Assembly (NCBI RefSeq): GCF_030811655.1
Contig: NZ_JAUSRE010000005.1
Span: 174,387 to 238,386, forward strand
Reading direction: 5' to 3'
DNA: 64,000 nucleotides
From: Pseudarthrobacter enclensis
GTDB lineage: Bacteria > Actinomycetota > Actinomycetes > Actinomycetales > Micrococcaceae
In this document: positions 18,041 through 26,576 of the stretch, in pieces
How the letters are laid out: each line of letters starts with the position of its first letter
Numbering within the stretch: position 1 is the first letter of the stretch
Program-made: the position numbers and the translations under genes
The notes under the pieces: model-generated
The model's input: only the letters and a program-made list of their open reading frames with translations
Database searches by the model: none
What the model was told of the DNA's origin: nothing

Positions 18041-18793
18041 CTAGCGGGCTGTCCCCGCCTTTGCGGCGTAGGTGGTCGCTTGGGCACGCACCTGGCGGAT
18101 ATACGCGTCGGACTGGTTATAGGAGTAGACGGCGTCAGTCCACCCTTGTGCTGTGGTGAGGTCGCGGCCGTGGCCGCAGAGGTAGTCCGCCGCACTGAGC
18201 GCGGCATCGTCGATGTTGAAGGGGTCCGCTATTCCGTCGCCGTTTCCGTCCCTTCCCGCAAGCCGCCACGTGGAGGGAATGAACTGCATTGGTCCCACCG
18301 CGTGGTCCCAGCGCGGGTCACCGTCGAGTGCGCCGCCGTCGGTATCCGGAATGGCCGCAAAACCTGCGCCGTTGAGGCTGGGACCCACGATCGAACCGCT
18401 GGCCTGCCCCGCGGGACTCAGGGTGCCACCGCCATGGCTTCCGTGGCCCGATTCAACGAAGCCCACGGCGGCCACCGTGTTCCAGCCGATTCCGCAGCCG
18501 GGATTGGAAATATTCGCCGTGGCTGCCGCAGCCACGTAAGCCTGCAGCGCACGGAGAGGGATGTCCGTCTGCGCCGCAGCATCGGCAAGCCACTGCGCAT
18601 CCGGGCTGGACGTCACATTCACGGCGGTGGTGATGCCGGGCGCCCCCGCAGCGAGCTTGACCGCTGCCCGCGGCGGCGCGGCCATGACCGGGCTGGCTTC
18701 GGCCCCGGGCTGCCGCACAAGCCAGAACGAGAAAGCCGCACTGACGCAGGCCACGAAGAGGCTGAAGGCCACAAAGCGTTTTACACGGAGCAC
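18041..18793 (-). CDS. Secreted lytic transglycosylase (MltB/SLT2-like)
   Basis: 250 residues from a GTG start. The N-terminal segment (about residues 6-26) is a signal peptide or anchor. The domain shows AAVGFVESGHG with the catalytic-type Glu, VGPMQFIPSTW (a hallmark of the MltB/SLT2 family), DGNGDGIADPFNIDDA and AADYLCGHG, then the YSYNQSDAYI ending. Such enzymes cleave the glycan strands of peptidoglycan to 1,6-anhydro-muramyl products. The length fits the short actinobacterial versions without a wall-binding module. No clear ribosome binding site is seen, so the start may be slightly different. Confidence 0.88.
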   Translation of the reverse strand: MLRVKRFVAFSLFVACVSAAFSFWLVRQPGAEASPVMAAPPRAAVKLAAGAPGITTAVNVTSSPDAQWLADAAAQTDIPLRALQAYVAAAATANISNPGCGIGWNTVAAVGFVESGHGSHGGGTLSPAGQASGSIVGPSLNGAGFAAIPDTDGGALDGDPRWDHAVGPMQFIPSTWRLAGRDGNGDGIADPFNIDDAALSAADYLCGHGRDLTTAQGWTDAVYSYNQSDAYIRQVRAQATTYAAKAGTAR

Positions 18794-18828
18794 CGACTAA
18801 TCAAACCACCCAGTCCGGACCGACTGCG

Positions 18829-19863
18829 TCACCGTGTGGGATCGATCATCGTCATGCCTGCCACATTGGCCGTATCGAAACGGGCCAGCATCCCCGCGGC
18901 CTCATCCAGCCCGATCACCCGCTCGATGAGCTTTTGTGGTTCAAGCGCCCCGGATTCGATCAGGGCAAGCATTCCGGGGTAGTCTGCCGCAGCCATGCCG
19001 TGGCTTCCGAGGACCGCGAGTTCCCAGGCGATGACGCGGGCCATCGGAACCCGGGGGTGGCCGTCAACGGGCGGGAGGAGTCCGATCTGGACGTGCCTGC
19101 CGTGGCGGCGAAGACTGAGGAGTGCGTCCGCGCACGTCTGCTCGCTGCCGACGCCGTCAATGGAGACATGGCTTCCGCCCGTGATGGCGTGCACGCGTGC
19201 CGGGACGTCTGACCCGTCCGCGGCCAGGACATGGTCGGCGCCCAGCGACGCCGCCACCTCGAGGGCGGCCGGGTTCCGGTCTACCGCCACGACGTTCCCG
19301 CCGAGCGCCTTTGCGATCATGACGGCGCTGAGGCCAACACCGCCGGCTCCCACAATGGTGACCCACTCACCGCTGGCCAGCCCGGCGCGGCCGGTGAGCG
19401 CACGGTACGCCGTGGCAAAACGGCACCCCAGGCTTGCCGCCGCCTCGAAGCTGACGCCGTCAGGGATGGCCACCAGGTTCGTATCCGCCGCGTGGACCAC
19501 TACCTGCTCCGCAAAGGAGCCCCAGTGGGTGAATCCCGGCTGCTGCTGGTCCGGGCAAACCTGGGCGGCGCCCGCACGGCACCACCCGCAGGCTCCGCAC
19601 CCTTCGACAAAGGGCGCCGTCACCCTGTCGCCAACCGCCCACTTGGTCACGCCCGAACCGACGGCGGCAACGACGCCCGCGAACTCGTGGCCCGGAACAT
19701 GCGGCAGCACGATGTCGTCGTGGCCTGCCCAGGCATGCCAGTCACTGCGGCACAGGCCGGTAGCTGCAACAGTGATGGCTGCGCCGCCGGCAGGGAGCTC
19801 CGGAGCGGCGACCTCCTGAACGGACAGTGGGCCGGCTATCCGGTCCATGATCATCGCGCGCAC
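18829..19863 (-). CDS. Zinc-dependent alcohol dehydrogenase (MDR family)
   Basis: 344 residues from a GTG with GGGAGGAC upstream. The catalytic zinc ligands are visible: Cys in GLCRSDWHAW, His-Glu in PGHEFAGVV, and the structural-zinc cysteines in CGACGWCRAGAAQVCPDQ. The cofactor site is GAGGVGLSA. It belongs to the medium-chain dehydrogenase/reductase superfamily, oxidising alcohols or reducing aldehydes with NAD(P). Substrate unknown. It is flanked by unrelated genes on the same strand. Confidence 0.93.
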   Translation of the reverse strand: MRAMIMDRIAGPLSVQEVAAPELPAGGAAITVAATGLCRSDWHAWAGHDDIVLPHVPGHEFAGVVAAVGSGVTKWAVGDRVTAPFVEGCGACGWCRAGAAQVCPDQQQPGFTHWGSFAEQVVVHAADTNLVAIPDGVSFEAAASLGCRFATAYRALTGRAGLASGEWVTIVGAGGVGLSAVMIAKALGGNVVAVDRNPAALEVAASLGADHVLAADGSDVPARVHAITGGSHVSIDGVGSEQTCADALLSLRRHGRHVQIGLLPPVDGHPRVPMARVIAWELAVLGSHGMAAADYPGMLALIESGALEPQKLIERVIGLDEAAGMLARFDTANVAGMTMIDPTR

Positions 19864-19899
19864 AACGTCCTCCCGTACCGCTTTCTTTCCATGCCAACT

Positions 19900-20487
19900 C
19901 TAGAGAACGTTGATGGCAATGACGATGCCGATGATGATGGCCGCTGCGAGCCCCAGAATCATGTAAAGACCGGCCTTCATTGGGCTCGTCTGGACGGGCG
20001 CGCCCGTTCCCGGAAGGATCGCCTGCCAGGCCTTGATGATTTCGAGCCCCTCGTAGTACGAGAACATCATCAAAGCACTCCCGGCGACGCCTGCCGCCCC
20101 ACCCAATCCCCCCGCAGGGCTCATGGCCGCACCCGCCGAGGCGGCACGGTTGAGGGCTGTGCGGTCCTTGTAGTCGTCGGAGGCCGCCTTCATCTCCGCC
20201 TTCTGCTCCGGCGACGGGCCCGGCGACATGGAGGCCCCAACGCCCAGCAGGTCATACTTGCGGCCCTGGACTGTGACCACCATCGTTCCCATGCTGGTGA
20301 ACCGGAATGACGCCTGCTGCACAGGCAAAGAGAGCACGCTCACTCCGGCAGCATCCACCATGCGGAACGTCCCGGAGGAATCCATACTGACTATCACGGG
20401 CACCGTCCTGGCTCCGTTGATCATGCTTTTGCGCCAGTACAGCAGGGACTTCATGGGGGTGGCAGGATCGGGTACTGGAATCGTCAT
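19900..20487 (-). CDS. Hypothetical protein with PH-like N-terminus and C-terminal membrane anchor
   Basis: 195 residues from the ATG at 20487 (a GTG at 20493 is in frame). The N-terminal half has beta-rich sequence (TVPVIVSMDSSGTFRMVD, then ASFRFTSMGTMVVTVQGRKY), resembling small PH-like or regulatory modules. A Gly/Ala-rich middle follows, and a single strong C-terminal membrane helix (about 173-193), so it is probably tail anchored. I do not recognise a named family. The neighbours (alcohol dehydrogenase, P-loop kinase) give no functional clue. Confidence 0.7.
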   Translation of the reverse strand: MTIPVPDPATPMKSLLYWRKSMINGARTVPVIVSMDSSGTFRMVDAAGVSVLSLPVQQASFRFTSMGTMVVTVQGRKYDLLGVGASMSPGPSPEQKAEMKAASDDYKDRTALNRAASAGAAMSPAGGLGGAAGVAGSALMMFSYYEGLEIIKAWQAILPGTGAPVQTSPMKAGLYMILGLAAAIIIGIVIAINVL

Positions 20488-20604
20488 GCCCACAGCTTAG
20501 GAGGAAATCCAGGCAGCTGGACGTAACGGACATGGGGAGTTCTCCCCGCCTGTCCGGTTTCCGGCACCCCTGGGGCTGTGCCTCCCCCGTGGCTATCATC
20601 AGGC

Positions 20605-21120
20605 ATGGGCAGAAGGAACTACCTCATTGAGGGCGGCTCAGGCACCGGTAAGACCTCAGTCTGCTACGAATTGCGGCGGCGCGGCTATCACGCCATCAAC
20701 GGCGACCGCGAACTCGCCTACCAGGGTGACCCGCTGACGGGTGAACCAGTATCAGATGTCACCGGCGTGTGTGCGCACCATCATCACCTGTGGCGGGTGA
20801 ACGACGTCAGGGCGCTGGCAGCAGACCGGCAGGAGGCAGTGACGTTCTTCTGCGGAGGGTCGAGGAACCTCGCCGCGTTCATTGACCTGTTCGATGGCGT
20901 CTTCGTCCTCGAAGTGGACCAGGAGACCCTGGGGCGCCGCCTTAACGCGCGTCCGCAGGACGAATGGGGCGGGCGTGAGGCCGAACGGAAGCTGATTGAA
21001 CACCTGCATGAAACGCGGGAGGAGATCCCGGCAGGTGGCATCGCCGTCGACGCCACCGCACCGCTCCCCCAGGTGGTCGACGATATCCTGCGCCGGGTCC
21101 AGCAGGCAGACCCGGAGTGA
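20605..21120 (+). CDS. P-loop nucleotide kinase-like protein
   Basis: 171 residues from the ATG at 20605. A clear Walker A, EGGSGTGKTSVC, lies at the N-terminus, and the fold pattern with FVLEVDQETLGRRLNAR (a lid-like Arg-rich segment) matches small AAA_18/adenylate kinase-like P-loop kinases. Several histidines cluster in AHHHHLW. The phosphate acceptor is unknown. The gene ends 18 bases before the convergent selB stop. Confidence 0.8.
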   Translation: MGRRNYLIEGGSGTGKTSVCYELRRRGYHAINGDRELAYQGDPLTGEPVSDVTGVCAHHHHLWRVNDVRALAADRQEAVTFFCGGSRNLAAFIDLFDGVFVLEVDQETLGRRLNARPQDEWGGREAERKLIEHLHETREEIPAGGIAVDATAPLPQVVDDILRRVQQADPE

Positions 21121-21138
21121 CAGCCCCTGGCCGTACTG

Positions 21139-22935
21139 TCAGCGCACCACTTTACGGTGGCCGGCGTCCAACCGCTGCGTCCACCCCCGCGAATCGAGGT
21201 GCTCCAGCAGGGGAACCGCGGTCCGGCGCGTTGTGTCCAATGCCTGGCGTGCCTGGCTGGTGGTGAAGGGTTGTTCCAGGCCGGCGAGGGTGCGCATCGC
21301 AAGGGCCGGAGCCGTGGGCAGCAGCACCACGCCGTCACGCAGCCGCAGCAGGCGGCCCGTGCGTTCGGCGGCAGCGAGCTCCCGGATGCCTAAGCCCAGC
21401 CGGGCCAGTTCCTCGGATTCCGGCGCCTGAAACGCATGGGCGGTGAGCCGGCGCTCCAGCTCCGTGATCGCCGCCTCGATGGGGCCAAGGTTGCCCTCGC
21501 TGCCCGGCAGCCTGATGTGGCCCGCCGACTGTTCCAGGGCGGCCCCGCGGATGACGTGCGCAAGCAGCCTCTCATCGGGCAGTCGAAGAAGGTCGCGCGC
21601 TGCGCCCATGGAAAGGCCTGGGGCCAAGGGGTCGCGCTCCTGCAGAGCCTGGACGGCGTTGCGGAGCTGGTGCTGCCAGGCCTCAAGGACCGGAGCGTGC
21701 ACCCACCAGTCATCGATGACCTTGACGCCCGGGTGCGTCCCGGCGTCGTTGCCCGACAGCAGCCCGAGCCGGCGCAGATGTTCCACCTGCACGGCCTTGC
21801 GGGCTGCCACCTCCCCCAGCACGTCTCCGGCTGGGTCCATGCCCGCCAGCCGCTGGGCCCAGTGGGCGCCGTCACCGCGCCGCCGCAATTCCGGCGGATC
21901 GGCGTCGAGGATGCGTGCTCCGCCCAGCACCGAGCGGCTGCCGGGGTCCCGGAGTACCAGCCGGTCTCCCAGGACGAGAGGCAGGTGCCGGTCGAGGACG
22001 AGCCGGGCGTGGTCGGCGCCGAACGGACGCAGCCGGGCCGGCACTGATGCGGTGCCAACATGGACCATGAGCTGCTCCGGCACATCCGTATAGGCCACGC
22101 CGGTGGTCCGTTGGATGCCCACGACGCCGGTGGCTGGCCACGCGTCGGGGGTGAGAAGCGCGTCCCCGCGGCGAACGTCCGCAGCCGAAAGGTCCCGCAG
22201 GTTCAGGGCAACACGGCTGACCGGCGCCACGGAAGGGTACGCGGTGTCGCGGCTTTGCAGGCCGCGGACGACGACGGACCTGGTTCCAAAGTGCCCCAGC
22301 AGGCTCAGCCGGTCGCCTTGGGCGATCGTTCCCGCTGCCAGCGTTCCGGTCACCACAGTGCCGGAACCTGTGATTGTGAACGAGCGGTCCACCCACAACC
22401 GGACCCGCCCTTCGGTGGTGGGATGGGGCACGTTGGCCAGGACGCCGTCGAGCGCTGAACGAAGGTCAGGCAGGCCGGTGCCGTCGATGGCGGATACGGC
22501 AACGGAGGGCGCATCCCGCAGGCCAGTTCCTGCCAGCTCAACGCGGGTCCGTGCCAGTACCTCTGCCACGCGCTGGCTGGACGCCCGGTCGGCCCGGCTG
22601 AGGACCACTACGCCGTGTTCGATGCCAAGAGCCGCCACGGCGTCCCGGTGGTCGCTCGACTGGGCCTGCCAGCCTTCGTCGGCTGCTACGACGAAACAGA
22701 CCACGGGCGCGGGCCCGAGTCCGGCCAGCATGTTGCCCAGGAACCGTTCGTGGCCGGGGACGTCAACGAACGCCACATCCTGTCCGGACGGCAGCGTTGT
22801 CCAGGCGTATCCCAGGTCGATGGTCAGCCCGCGGCGCCGTTCTTCTTCCCAACGATCCGGCTCCATGCCGGTGAGGGCACGGACAAGGGTGCTCTTGCCG
22901 GAGTCCACATGCCCGGCGGTGGCAACGACGTGCAC
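21139..22935 (-). CDS. selB: Selenocysteine-specific elongation factor SelB
   Basis: 598 residues, GTG start 2 bases after the selA stop. The GTPase domain has G1 GHVDSGKST, the switch region RRGLTIDLGYAW, G3 DVPGH, and a G4-like SRADR in place of NKxD, as is usual for SelB. Translation-factor beta-barrels follow, then C-terminal winged-helix domains (about 400-598) that in known SelB bind the SECIS hairpin. SelB brings Sec-tRNA to a UGA codon on the ribosome. The gene is the last of the selC-selA-selB block on this strand, next to its probable client fdhA. Confidence 0.95.
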   Translation of the reverse strand: MHVVATAGHVDSGKSTLVRALTGMEPDRWEEERRRGLTIDLGYAWTTLPSGQDVAFVDVPGHERFLGNMLAGLGPAPVVCFVVAADEGWQAQSSDHRDAVAALGIEHGVVVLSRADRASSQRVAEVLARTRVELAGTGLRDAPSVAVSAIDGTGLPDLRSALDGVLANVPHPTTEGRVRLWVDRSFTITGSGTVVTGTLAAGTIAQGDRLSLLGHFGTRSVVVRGLQSRDTAYPSVAPVSRVALNLRDLSAADVRRGDALLTPDAWPATGVVGIQRTTGVAYTDVPEQLMVHVGTASVPARLRPFGADHARLVLDRHLPLVLGDRLVLRDPGSRSVLGGARILDADPPELRRRGDGAHWAQRLAGMDPAGDVLGEVAARKAVQVEHLRRLGLLSGNDAGTHPGVKVIDDWWVHAPVLEAWQHQLRNAVQALQERDPLAPGLSMGAARDLLRLPDERLLAHVIRGAALEQSAGHIRLPGSEGNLGPIEAAITELERRLTAHAFQAPESEELARLGLGIRELAAAERTGRLLRLRDGVVLLPTAPALAMRTLAGLEQPFTTSQARQALDTTRRTAVPLLEHLDSRGWTQRLDAGHRKVVR

Positions 22936-22937
22936 GC

Positions 22938-24281
22938 TCAGCCCACCCTGCCTGCGTTCGCGACGTCGAGGGTTGCCAGCGCGTGCCGTACCGCCTCGAG
23001 GACCCGGTCATCATCCGCGGCGGGAACGCAGCGCAGATCGATCAGGCAGGAGCCGTCGTGGACACGCGGCAGCACGGCGGGATCGCCGGTACGCAGGAGC
23101 CGGGCCAGCCGTTCGGGGAGCCGGAGCGCCCAACCGGGCAGCGGAAAACCGGGGGCTCCCCCGCCGCCTACCCTGCCGTCATGCGGCACCACCGGTACTC
23201 CCAGTTCACGGGCCAGCCGCTCGGTGCGGCGCCGCAATTGCCCGGCGTCGGCGTGCAGCGCCTGCATGACGGGCGGCGTACCGCCCGCGACGGTCGCCTC
23301 AAGGGCTGCGAGGGCGAGTTTGTCGGCCCGCACGGCCCGGGCGAGCGGGTGTCGGGCCAGCCGGGTGATGACTTCCTTGCGGCCCAGCAGCAGGCCTGCC
23401 TGGGGTCCGCCCAGCAGTTTGTCGCCGCTGGCGATGACGACGTCGGCCCCGGCAGCCAGGGCGGAGGAAACATCGGGTTCATCAGGGAGGTGCGGGTCGG
23501 GTGCCAGCAGCCCGCTGCCAAGGTCGGCCACAAGGGATACCCCGTTTGCCTGTGCCAGCGGGCCAAGGTCGTGCAGCGGAACAGCGGACGTGAAACCGTC
23601 AACCCGGAAGTTGCTCGGATGGACCTTGAGGACGCAGCCTGTGTCGGGGCCGAGGGCTCCGACGTAGTCGTGCAGGTGGGTGCGGTTGGTGGTGCCCACT
23701 TCCCGAAGCCTTGCCCCGGTCGATTCCATCAGGTCGGTGAGCCTGAAGCCGGCACCGATTTCGACGAGTTCGCCCCTGCTCACCACCACCTCCCGGCCGG
23801 CGGCCAGGGCTGTGGTGGCCAGCACCAGCGCAGCTGCACCGTTGTTGACCACCAGCGCGTCCTCGGCGGCGGGACAGGCGGCGAGCAGCGCCGCGCGGGC
23901 CCCTGCGCCCCGGCGGGAGCGGCTTCCGTCAGCCAGGTCGAGCTCCACGTCAACGTAGCCGCTGGCTGCGATAACAGCTTCGACCGCAGCCGCCGAAAGG
24001 GGTGCCCGCCCCAGGTTGGTGTGGACGATGACGCCGGTTGCGTTCAGCACCGGACGCAGGGTGGTTGCCGTGCGGCGGGCGATGGCGGCCAGCAGGACCG
24101 GCTCAACCTGGTCCGGAGGGAGGTCGCCGCGCCGGGCCTGCTCCTGGATGTCCCGGACGAGTTCGCGGATCACGCGCTCGTTCAGCCGGGTACGGGCCTC
24201 GCGGACGGCAGGCAGTGCCAGCAGGTCGTTGGTGCGGGGAATCAGGCGCCGGGGATCGACGTGGTCCACAGCCCTCCTCAT
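22938..24281 (-). CDS. selA: L-seryl-tRNA(Sec) selenium transferase SelA
   Basis: 447 residues. PLP-dependent fold type I enzyme converting Ser-tRNA(Sec) to Sec-tRNA(Sec) with selenophosphate. Visible features: the N-terminal tRNA-binding region with RRLIPRTNDLL, NATGVIVHTNLGRAPL, VVNNGAAALVLAT, and the PLP-binding lysine in IASGDKLLGGPQAG. Length matches the bacterial decamer-forming enzyme. The ATG at 24281 is used here, but an AGGAGG lies just after it, so the GTG at 24269 could be the real start. It lies 24 bases after tRNA-Sec and 2 bases before selB. Confidence 0.95.
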   Translation of the reverse strand: MRRAVDHVDPRRLIPRTNDLLALPAVREARTRLNERVIRELVRDIQEQARRGDLPPDQVEPVLLAAIARRTATTLRPVLNATGVIVHTNLGRAPLSAAAVEAVIAASGYVDVELDLADGSRSRRGAGARAALLAACPAAEDALVVNNGAAALVLATTALAAGREVVVSRGELVEIGAGFRLTDLMESTGARLREVGTTNRTHLHDYVGALGPDTGCVLKVHPSNFRVDGFTSAVPLHDLGPLAQANGVSLVADLGSGLLAPDPHLPDEPDVSSALAAGADVVIASGDKLLGGPQAGLLLGRKEVITRLARHPLARAVRADKLALAALEATVAGGTPPVMQALHADAGQLRRRTERLARELGVPVVPHDGRVGGGGAPGFPLPGWALRLPERLARLLRTGDPAVLPRVHDGSCLIDLRCVPAADDDRVLEAVRHALATLDVANAGRVG

Positions 24282-24305
24282 ATCGCGGCATCCATAGCCG
24301 AAAGT

Positions 24306-24400
24306 TGGCGGTGGCGGACGGGAATCGAACCCGCCAGGCCGAGATGCTCAGCCTCACCGGTTTTGAAGACCGGGGGGCCCACCAGGACCCGGACGCCACC
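24306..24400 (-). tRNA. selC: tRNA-Sec (anticodon UCA), CCA encoded
   Basis: 95 bases including an encoded CCA, the same length as E. coli selC. Anticodon UCA is the complement of 24364-24366, in the loop CTTCAAA closed by CCGGT/ACCGG. The D arm has a 6-bp stem (GGGTCC/GGGCCC) with a 4-base loop, and the long variable arm a 7-bp stem (GGCTGAG/CTCGGCC), both diagnostic of tRNA-Sec. The T loop is TTCGATT and the discriminator is G. Seven acceptor pairs are perfect; the eighth (T at 24393 against C at 24317) does not pair, whereas that C can pair with G at 24335 as a sixth T-stem pair. Confidence 0.96.
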
Positions 24401-24444
24401 GCGCCTCAATATAGCAGGGTTGGCTTGAGGGGTACGCTAGGCGG

Positions 24445-25470
24445 GTGAATGAGGCACAGACGTCCATCCAGCAACTCGAAGAGGCCGCCGTCGGCACGCT
24501 CCGGCTCACAGGCTACGCACATGGCGGGGGTTGTGCCTGCAAAATTCCGCCCGGAGAGCTGGAAGACGCGGTCCGCGGGCTGATCGGCCAGCCCGGTGCG
24601 GAGGTGTTGGTTGGCCTGGACAGCGGCGACGATGCCGCGGCCGTCCTGGTGCGCGATGACCTTGCGGTCTTGACCACTGCCGATTTCTTCACCCCTGTTG
24701 TCGACGACGCCTTTGACTGGGGCCGGATCGCTGCCGCCAATGCGCTCTCGGACATTTACGCCATGGGCGGCAGGCCGGTGACGGCCATCAACCTGGTCGG
24801 CTGGCCCCGTGATGTCCTGCCGATGGAACTGATGACGGAGGTCCTCCGGGGCGGCCTGAGTGTGGCGTCGGAGGCCGGTTGCCCCGTTCTTGGCGGCCAT
24901 TCCATCGACGATCCCGAGCCAAAGTACGGCATGGCCGTCACCGGCGTGGCCCATCCCGACCGGCTGCTGCGCAATGACGCGGCCCAGCCCGGGTTGCCCA
25001 TCACGCTCACCAAGCCGATCGGCGTCGGGCTTCTCAACAACCGGCACAAGACGTCCGGTGAGGTCTTCGCCGAGGCGATAGAGACGATGGCGGCCCTCAA
25101 CCGGGACGCCTCTGAGGCGGCGGTGGCCGCCGGCGTCCGTGCCGCGACGGACGTCACCGGCTTCGGCCTGCTGGGCCACCTCTACAAGATGGTCCGGGCC
25201 TCGGAAGTGGGCGCAGTGATAGACCTGAAGGCCGTACCGGTCATTGACGGAGCCCGCGAGGCGCTGCGCGACGGCTTTGTCTCCGGCGGGACCCGACGCA
25301 ATCTCGACTGGGTGCGTCCGCACCTGGAGGCGGCGCCGGGCATCACCGGGGACGACCTGCTGCTGCTGGCCGATGCCCAGACTTCCGGCGGCCTGCTGGT
25401 GGTCGGCGAGCTGCCCGGGCACCCCGTCATCGGTCACACCACTGCCGGGCGGGGCATTCAGATCCGCTGA
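24445..25470 (+). CDS. selD: Selenide, water dikinase SelD (selenophosphate synthetase)
   Basis: 341 residues from a GTG start. Makes selenophosphate from selenide and ATP, the selenium donor for SelA. The N-terminal glycine-rich loop YAHGGGCACKI holds the catalytic residue as Cys (about residue 30), not selenocysteine. Metal-binding aspartates are in LDSGDDAAA and SDIYAMGG; the PurM/AIR synthase-like fold is supported by DVTGFGLLGH and DAQTSGGLL. It is divergent from tRNA-Sec-selA-selB and convergent with the formate dehydrogenase genes. The first catalytic position is encoded by an ordinary Cys codon, so the gene does not depend on its own product. Confidence 0.96.
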   Translation: MNEAQTSIQQLEEAAVGTLRLTGYAHGGGCACKIPPGELEDAVRGLIGQPGAEVLVGLDSGDDAAAVLVRDDLAVLTTADFFTPVVDDAFDWGRIAAANALSDIYAMGGRPVTAINLVGWPRDVLPMELMTEVLRGGLSVASEAGCPVLGGHSIDDPEPKYGMAVTGVAHPDRLLRNDAAQPGLPITLTKPIGVGLLNNRHKTSGEVFAEAIETMAALNRDASEAAVAAGVRAATDVTGFGLLGHLYKMVRASEVGAVIDLKAVPVIDGAREALRDGFVSGGTRRNLDWVRPHLEAAPGITGDDLLLLADAQTSGGLLVVGELPGHPVIGHTTAGRGIQIR

Positions 25471-25484
25471 AACCCGGCGGTTGC

Positions 25485-26576
25485 TCAGCTGCCGGTGGTG
25501 ATTGCGTCGCCGGTAACACCTGCCGCGCGGCGGGCGGCGAGGCGGTTTTTCTGCGGCTCGATCGTGTACCGCGGGTCCTTGGCAGAAGCCAGTCCTGCTT
25601 CGAACACGCCGAACCGGGTCAGTGCCGACGCAGTCAGCAAAGCCAGGCCTGAAGCAGCAGCTGCGACGCGGTTGCGGCCGCCCAGCAAGGTTCCCAGGCC
25701 GCCGGCAAGTGCCAGCCGCTCGCTCCACTTCAGCATGGCGCCTGCCTTGCCCTGGTGCAGGGGCTCGGCTGCGACTGGGTCCATCCGGCGCTCCATCACC
25801 TTCATGGCGACCACGTCGCCTATGACGCCGAGTACGGCGAGTTTCTGGGCGGGTCCAGTCTCGCGCACCGGTGTGGTGACCATGGCGAGTCCTGCCGAAG
25901 CGAGGCACGCGGAACTCACGAAGACAAAGGGCAGTTCCTCGTGGGCGGCGTTCCATGTGGGTGTGGCGGTGTCGCCGAGCAGTACCGCCGTGTAAGCCGC
26001 CAGCGGGCCCGCGAACACGGCAGCTTCGACGCCCGCGGGACCTTCGACAGCCTGCAGCACCTTGCGCAAGGGCCCCAGCGGCAGCCGGTTTCCGCTCAAC
26101 CGGTCAATTTCCGCCACTGCCGAGACGCCCGCCCCAGCACTGAATGCGCTGAGGATCCAGGAGCCCACACTCATCGGGGAGGTCACTTTGAAGGTCCGCA
26201 GCATATGCAGGAAACGCTCCGGCCTGCCCAGGTCCTTTACCAGGGCAACGGCCCCGGCACTTACTGCCGCCAAGGCGCCCAGCCGGGCATTCCGGCGGAG
26301 TACCGGCCGGCCGGTCAGCTGCCCGCCGAGGCCCAACAGCGCCGAACCGGCCGCCACGCCGCCCAGGAACAGGTAAATGGCAACGTCATCGCCCCACGGT
26401 GCCGGCTTGACCACGGGACGGCCGTAATACGAGGTGAACTCCGGCTCCGGAACCATGGGCATTTCACGCGAACCATCGCCGTTGTCACGGCGGCGGCGCA
26501 TCCCGGGTTTGCCGCCCTGCCGGCGGCGCCTGGCAGGCTCGGCCGGCCGGAAGTTGTCGAACTCGGAAAGGGTCAC
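25485..26576 (-). CDS. nrfD: NrfD/PsrC-like membrane subunit of formate dehydrogenase
   Basis: 363 residues. A basic N-terminal tail is followed by about eight membrane helices of the NrfD/PsrC type (LFLGGVAAGSALLGLGG, VAAGSALL-like Gly-rich helix 1, then KDLGRPERFLHMLRTFK, a conserved loop of this family). It anchors the catalytic dimer in the membrane and passes electrons to quinone without haem b. Its start overlaps the fdhB stop by 4 bases (ATGA), so the genes are translationally coupled. It is the last gene of the fdhA-fdhB-nrfD operon. Confidence 0.9.
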   Translation of the reverse strand: MTLSEFDNFRPAEPARRRRQGGKPGMRRRRDNGDGSREMPMVPEPEFTSYYGRPVVKPAPWGDDVAIYLFLGGVAAGSALLGLGGQLTGRPVLRRNARLGALAAVSAGAVALVKDLGRPERFLHMLRTFKVTSPMSVGSWILSAFSAGAGVSAVAEIDRLSGNRLPLGPLRKVLQAVEGPAGVEAAVFAGPLAAYTAVLLGDTATPTWNAAHEELPFVFVSSACLASAGLAMVTTPVRETGPAQKLAVLGVIGDVVAMKVMERRMDPVAAEPLHQGKAGAMLKWSERLALAGGLGTLLGGRNRVAAAASGLALLTASALTRFGVFEAGLASAKDPRYTIEPQKNRLAARRAAGVTGDAITTGS

